A stretch of 64,000 nt of DNA from Thermoleophilaceae bacterium. GTDB taxonomy: Bacteria; Actinomycetota; Thermoleophilia; Solirubrobacterales; Thermoleophilaceae. The stretch is from assembly GCA_036378175.1 (NCBI GenBank), contig DASUWY010000018.1:1-64000 (forward strand), in the 5' to 3' direction. The translations under genes were made by a program, and so were the position numbers. Shown here piece after piece: positions 60,544-64,000 of this stretch (its first letter is position 1; each line of letters opens with the position of its first letter). The notes under the pieces are model-generated. The model was given only the letters and a program-made list of their open reading frames with translations, had not been told where the DNA came from and did not search any database.

Positions 60544-61457
60544 CCGAACCACACCGAGCCCCGCTGCTCGACCATGTCGAACAGGTTCTCCTGGATGCGC
60601 GCCCTGATGTCGTGTGCGACCGTCTGCACGAGGCTCTTGTCCTCGTCGAGGCCCGGCTCGTCAAAGCGGATCGGCTCGAGGAAGCGGATGCGGAACTTCG
60701 CCGGCAGGTAGCCGAGCATCCCGAGCAGCCCGAAGTGCGGGAAGGTGGGCGTAAGCGGCGCGTAGATCAGGCCGGTGAGCTTCTGCAGCGGGCTGAGGTG
60801 AGCGAAGATCGGCGCCGCCTCCTCGGCTCCCACCACGCAGACAGGCACGATCGGCGCGCGCGCCCGCATGGCAGCCTCGACGAATCCGCCGCGGCCGAAC
60901 CTGCGCAGGCGGTAGCGGTTCTTGTAGAGCTTCTCGGTCCCCTTGCGCCCCTCGGGGAAGACGAGCACGAGTTGACCCTCGTCGTACAGGAGACGGTGCA
61001 CGTTTGCCGGGTGCGCCGCCACGCAGCCGATCTTCGACACGAGCATCGAGAAGCCGGGATAGCCCTTGAAGAAGTGCTCGACGGTGATGTTCACCGGCCG
61101 CGGGTGGGGGTGCTCCTCCTTGATCGCCTTCGCGATCATCGGCGCGTCCGGCGGCAGAGCGCCGGCGTGGTTCGACACGAGCATCGCGCCGCCCGTCGAG
61201 GGCACGTTCTCGATGCCCTCCACGTCCACGCGGAACCAGTAGCGGTACATGAAGTCGTAGAGGAGCTTGTCCATCGCCCCCTCCACGCGCTCGGAGCGAC
61301 CCCAGTCGTCGAGCTGGCGGTCCGGCTCCACGCCCGGGAGGTGACGGCGGAGGTCCTCCTCGTAGGGCACGGGCAGCCCGCGGCCGTCGCCGTTGCCCGA
61401 CCCGCCGTTCGAGTGCGTTGCCTCCGGGCGAAGGCTCGTGCGTTCCCGCTCCGCCAT
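60540..61457 (-). CDS. Lysophospholipid acyltransferase (PlsC/LPLAT-MGAT-like)
   Basis: A 305-residue acyltransferase. AMLVSNHAGALPPDAPMIAK holds the catalytic histidine and aspartate (spacing slightly longer than classic HX4D, as in the MGAT-like group). LVLVFPEGRKGTEKLYKNRY is the phosphate-binding block, and PIVPVCVVGAEEAAP follows. It transfers an acyl chain to a lipid or related acceptor. The ATG at 61457 removes a long shadow extension. It is followed by, and overlaps, the epimerase-like gene. Confidence 0.88.
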   Translation of the reverse strand: MAERERTSLRPEATHSNGGSGNGDGRGLPVPYEEDLRRHLPGVEPDRQLDDWGRSERVEGAMDKLLYDFMYRYWFRVDVEGIENVPSTGGAMLVSNHAGALPPDAPMIAKAIKEEHPHPRPVNITVEHFFKGYPGFSMLVSKIGCVAAHPANVHRLLYDEGQLVLVFPEGRKGTEKLYKNRYRLRRFGRGGFVEAAMRARAPIVPVCVVGAEEAAPIFAHLSPLQKLTGLIYAPLTPTFPHFGLLGMLGYLPAKFRIRFLEPIRFDEPGLDEDKSLVQTVAHDIRARIQENLFDMVEQRGSVWFG

Positions 61458-61566
61458 AGACCGGCGATTGTGGCATGCGGGAGGGGGTCGGCGCGCCCGC
61501 CGAGGGGGAACGCCGCGCGCGCTCCGGTCCTGGGACGGCTGACCCGCTGAGTACGATCCCCGCCGG

Positions 61567-62283
61567 ATGCGCTCGAAGGACGAGGTGCGGCAGGAGATCT
61601 GGCGGGCAATGGACCGCGAGGGCGTGTCGCGCTTTCCGGGCGCCGAGGGGCGGATCCCGAACTTCGCGGGCGCGAAGGCCGCGGCTGAGCGCCTCGCCCG
61701 GCACCCGCAATGGGTGAACGCGGAGACGATCAAGGCGAATCCCGACTCGCCGCAGACCCATGCGCGGCGCCTGGCACTCGCTCAGGGAAAGTGCGTGGTG
61801 ATGGCGGTCCCGCGGCTGCGCGAGGAGCACCCGTTCCGCCTGCTCGACCCGCGCAAGCTGTCAGCCGACGAGATGCGGGAGGCCGCCACCATCAAGGGCG
61901 CGCTTCGCCACGGGCGGGTGATCGATCTCGAGCAGGTGCCGGAGCTCGACTTCATCCTCACCGGGTCGGTGGCCGTGAACCTGAAGGGCGCGCGGGTCGG
62001 CAAGGGCGGCGGGTTCTCGGATCTCGAGTACGGCCTGCTGTCGGAGGCCGGCAAGGTCGATCGCCGCACGGTGGTCGCCACCACGGTCCACCCCATCCAG
62101 ATCGTGCGCGAGAACCTGATGGTCACAGGGCACGACATCCCGGTCGACCTCGTGGCCACCCCGCGCGCGGTGATCGAAGTCGAGCGCGCCTACGACCGGC
62201 CCCGCGGGATCATGTGGGACCACCTCCAGCCCCCACAGATCCACGAGATCCCGGTGCTGGAGCGGATGGGATATGCCGGTTGA
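61567..62283 (+). CDS. 5-formyltetrahydrofolate cyclo-ligase-like protein
   Basis: A 238-residue protein of the 5-FCL family: MRSKDEVRQEIWRAMDREGV, then AKAAAERLARHPQW, IKANPDSPQTHARRLALAQG, LILTGSVAV-type strand (DFILTGSVAVNLKGARVG), and KGGGFSDLEYGLLSEAG, which corresponds to the ATP-binding GKGxGYYD motif. The divergence (GGGFSDLE) is typical of the MTHFSD-like branch, so the exact substrate is uncertain. It diverges from the acyltransferase gene with 109 bases between. Confidence 0.8.
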   Translation: MRSKDEVRQEIWRAMDREGVSRFPGAEGRIPNFAGAKAAAERLARHPQWVNAETIKANPDSPQTHARRLALAQGKCVVMAVPRLREEHPFRLLDPRKLSADEMREAATIKGALRHGRVIDLEQVPELDFILTGSVAVNLKGARVGKGGGFSDLEYGLLSEAGKVDRRTVVATTVHPIQIVRENLMVTGHDIPVDLVATPRAVIEVERAYDRPRGIMWDHLQPPQIHEIPVLERMGYAG

Positions 62284-62320
62284 AAGCGGGGGCATAGGGC
62301 ATCGGGCATAGGCCCGAGCT

Positions 62321-62349
62321 CCGACCTCCGACTTCAGGCCTCCGACCTC
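62321..62349 (+). repeat. 29-base dispersed repeat, intergenic copy
   Basis: CCGACCTCCGACTTCAGG followed by CCTCCGACCTC, within a run of similar CTCC-rich units reaching about 62376. It fills most of the gap between two convergent genes and closely matches the copy inside the epimerase gene at 59468-59496. Confidence 0.7.
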
Positions 62350-62373
62350 GGGCCTCCCGCCTCCGGCCTCCCC

Positions 62374-62937
62374 TCACCCCAACTTCTTCAACACCGGCTC
62401 CAGCCGCTCGGTCAGCTCGGGCCAGTCCGCGCCGCCTATCACGCCGTCTGTTTCCACCAGCTCCTGGTTCCAGGGGTGCACGATCGTGGCGGCCACGATG
62501 CCCTCCGCGCGGGCACGGCGGAGGTTCACCGGGCTGTCGTCCACCAGCACGTGAATCCCGAGCTCGACGCAGCGCGCGATCTTGTCGTACGAGCAGTGCA
62601 GATCGTCGTAGGGCATGCCGATCGAGTCGAGCCACTGCTCGGTGGCGGCGTACGCGCGGCCGGAGCGATGGCTCGTCACATGGATCCAGTGGCCCTCCTG
62701 CTTCCAGCGCCTGACGGTCTCGACAGCGCCCGGATACGGCTCGGCTGACAGCACGTTCTCGTCGGAGTGCGTCTCTTCCACGCACGCGATCAGCTGGTCG
62801 CGCTCCAGCAGGGTGATGCCCCAGTCCGTCTGCTCCTCGTAGGGCATCTCAACGCCATAACGCTCCTGGGAGATGCGGTCGAGCAAATCCCAGTAGTGGT
62901 GGAGCGTCGAATCGATGTCCAGCGCGATCTTGGCCAT
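62374..62937 (-). CDS. HAD-superfamily 5'(3')-nucleotidase-like protein
   Basis: A 187-residue HAD protein: AKIALDIDSTLHHYWDLLD has the DxDxT nucleophile motif, IHVTSHRSGRAYAATEQWLD gives motif II with Thr/Ser, and HVLVDDSPVNLRRARAEGI motif III with two aspartates. This fits the NT5C/YqfW-type nucleotidase group. The substrate is unknown. The ATG at 62937 is preferred over a frame eight codons longer. It diverges from the hydrolase gene with 23 bases between starts. Confidence 0.85.
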   Translation of the reverse strand: MAKIALDIDSTLHHYWDLLDRISQERYGVEMPYEEQTDWGITLLERDQLIACVEETHSDENVLSAEPYPGAVETVRRWKQEGHWIHVTSHRSGRAYAATEQWLDSIGMPYDDLHCSYDKIARCVELGIHVLVDDSPVNLRRARAEGIVAATIVHPWNQELVETDGVIGGADWPELTERLEPVLKKLG

Positions 62938-62960
62938 GCGATTAGTACGGTACGGCGTCA

Positions 62961-63938
62961 ATGGCGAAAACGATTCTTCCTTCCAACGCCCGGCCGGCGA
63001 GCATCCGAGCGGCCAGACTCGCCGACGAGGGCTACGGCGCCACCGCGCGACCGGACTGGCGCGACACCGATTGGCGCGAGCATCTGCACGAGCTCGAAAT
63101 CGGCGGCCGCAGGGTGAACTACGTGGAGATGGGCGCCGGCGACGAACCGCCCGTCGTGTTCGTCCATGGCCTGGGCGGCGCCTGGCAGAACTGGCTCGAG
63201 AACATCCCGCGCTTGGCGCAGGAGCGGCGCGCCCTGGCGCTCGACCTGCCCGGATTCGGCCGCTCCGAGATGCCGCGCGACGAGATCTCGATCGCGGGCT
63301 ACGGGCGCACGGTCCACGCTTTCTGCGAGCAGTTGGGGCTTGACGAAGTGGTGCTGGTCGGCAACTCGATGGGCGGTTTTGTTGCGGCGGAGGCCGCGAT
63401 CCAGTTCCCCGGTCTCGTCGAGCGGCTCGTGCTGGTGTCCGCCGCAGGGATCTCGATCACCAACCTGCTGCGGCGTCCGGCCGTCACGTGGGGCCGGGTG
63501 GCTGCCGCCTTCGGCAGCTACGGCGCCGCGAACAGCCGCGCCGCCGTCACGCGACCGGTCATCCGCCATCTCGCGCTCGGGTTCGTGATGCGCCACCCCA
63601 CCCGACTGCGCGCCGACCTCTGCTGGGAGCAGGTGCACGCCGCTGGGACGCCCGGCTTCAACGATGCGCTCGAGGCGCTCCTCGGCTACGACTTCCGCGA
63701 CCGCCTCAGCGAGATCTCCTGCCCGACGCTGATCGTGTGGGGCAAGGAGGACATGATGGTGCCGGTGAGGGACGCGGACGAGTTCGAGCGACTGATCCCC
63801 AACTCGCGCAAGCTGCTGATGGAGGACACCGGCCACGTGCCGATGCTCGAGCGGCCGCTGAAGTTCAACGAATGTCTGGTGGAGTTCCTCGCCGAGTCAC
63901 GCGAGGCGCCGCGGAGCGAAGCCGAAGCGACCGTCTAG
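62961..63938 (+). CDS. Alpha/beta-fold hydrolase
   Basis: A 325-residue hydrolase with the oxyanion motif VVFVHGLGGAWQNWLENIPR, the nucleophile elbow VLVGNSMGGFVAAEAA, aspartate in IVWGKEDMMVPVRDADEF and histidine in MEDTGHVPMLERP. It resembles C-C bond hydrolases and haloalkane-dehalogenase/epoxide-hydrolase-like proteins; the substrate is unknown. The remaining 62 bases to the window edge hold no recognisable gene start. Confidence 0.9.
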   Translation: MAKTILPSNARPASIRAARLADEGYGATARPDWRDTDWREHLHELEIGGRRVNYVEMGAGDEPPVVFVHGLGGAWQNWLENIPRLAQERRALALDLPGFGRSEMPRDEISIAGYGRTVHAFCEQLGLDEVVLVGNSMGGFVAAEAAIQFPGLVERLVLVSAAGISITNLLRRPAVTWGRVAAAFGSYGAANSRAAVTRPVIRHLALGFVMRHPTRLRADLCWEQVHAAGTPGFNDALEALLGYDFRDRLSEISCPTLIVWGKEDMMVPVRDADEFERLIPNSRKLLMEDTGHVPMLERPLKFNECLVEFLAESREAPRSEAEATV

Positions 63939-64000
63939 CGGCGCCCCGGTCCACCCGCGCGCGCCCCAATCAGGCGGTTATCGCACCCTCGGACGCCGAT

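Noticed and set aside
62284-62376. A short array of CTCC-rich units as a possible CRISPR
   Set aside because: The units are irregular and have no unique spacers; a degenerate simple repeat explains them.

Overview
The window is a contiguous stretch of GC-rich bacterial chromosome (roughly 70% GC by eye) packed with genes that overlap by 1 to 8 bases. The gene order infC-rpmI-rplT-rRNA methylase-pheS-pheT-argC-argJ is typical of Actinomycetota. An F420-type luciferase-like monooxygenase, a WhiG/FliA-like sigma factor, a GAF/SpoIIE phosphatase with a STAS partner and tRNA genes without encoded CCA all fit that phylum. I infer the class Thermoleophilia (Solirubrobacterales-like) from the overall flavour of the proteins, but no marker in the window proves it. 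There is no prophage, IS element or CRISPR array.

Region by region: 1-8649 (minus strand) is translation and arginine biosynthesis, with thrS upstream of infC-rpmI-rplT, a terminator, then an rRNA methylase, pheST, argC and argJ (cut by the window edge). 8650-9012 is a gene-free stretch with two copies of a perfect 15-base palindrome and a strong hairpin before thrS. 9013-10861 holds a metallo-beta-lactamase-fold hydrolase and a divergent class V aminotransferase. 10870-17235 is one tight eight-gene minus-strand run: SpoIIE-type phosphatase/kinase, STAS protein, RemA-like protein, phosphoesterase, LLM oxidoreductase, DUF47 protein, PiT phosphate transporter and a small membrane protein. 17286-21002 starts with the repair gene tag, followed by a visibly decayed locus (SRPBCC fragment joined to a frameshifted zinc alcohol dehydrogenase, then a frameshifted membrane protein), a lipoprotein nuclease-like gene and a membrane protein.

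21120-30952 is the most interesting block: an MDR dehydrogenase, a 6-pyruvoyl-tetrahydropterin-synthase homologue lacking the usual catalytic residues, a glycosyltransferase and a methyltransferase on the plus strand, facing RibA, a RibD-type reductase, a flippase-like UPF0104 protein, an acyltransferase and a CDP-alcohol phosphotransferase/sulfatase-fold fusion on the minus strand. Together they look like a pathway that starts from GTP and ends in a glycosylated, membrane-linked or exported product; the product is unknown to me.

30994-48979 is an accessory stretch of secreted proteins, two TolB-like propellers, an epimerase, an esterase, an orphan ABC permease, a diguanylate cyclase, a 5'-truncated lipase, a TetR/glycosyltransferase/SnoaL group, an anti-sigma-like ATPase and three tRNA genes (Val, Cys, Gly). 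The tRNA-Val 3' end lies inside a 126-base palindrome. 49010-63938 returns to housekeeping-like functions: a zinc-ribbon/adenylate-cyclase/AAA/TPR regulator, RNase H, an EF-G-like GTPase, a WhiG-like sigma factor with an apparent CTG start, XerC/D recombinase, L,D-transpeptidase, an epimerase with a proline-rich tail, an acyltransferase, a 5-formyl-THF cyclo-ligase-like protein, a nucleotidase-like HAD protein and an alpha/beta hydrolase.
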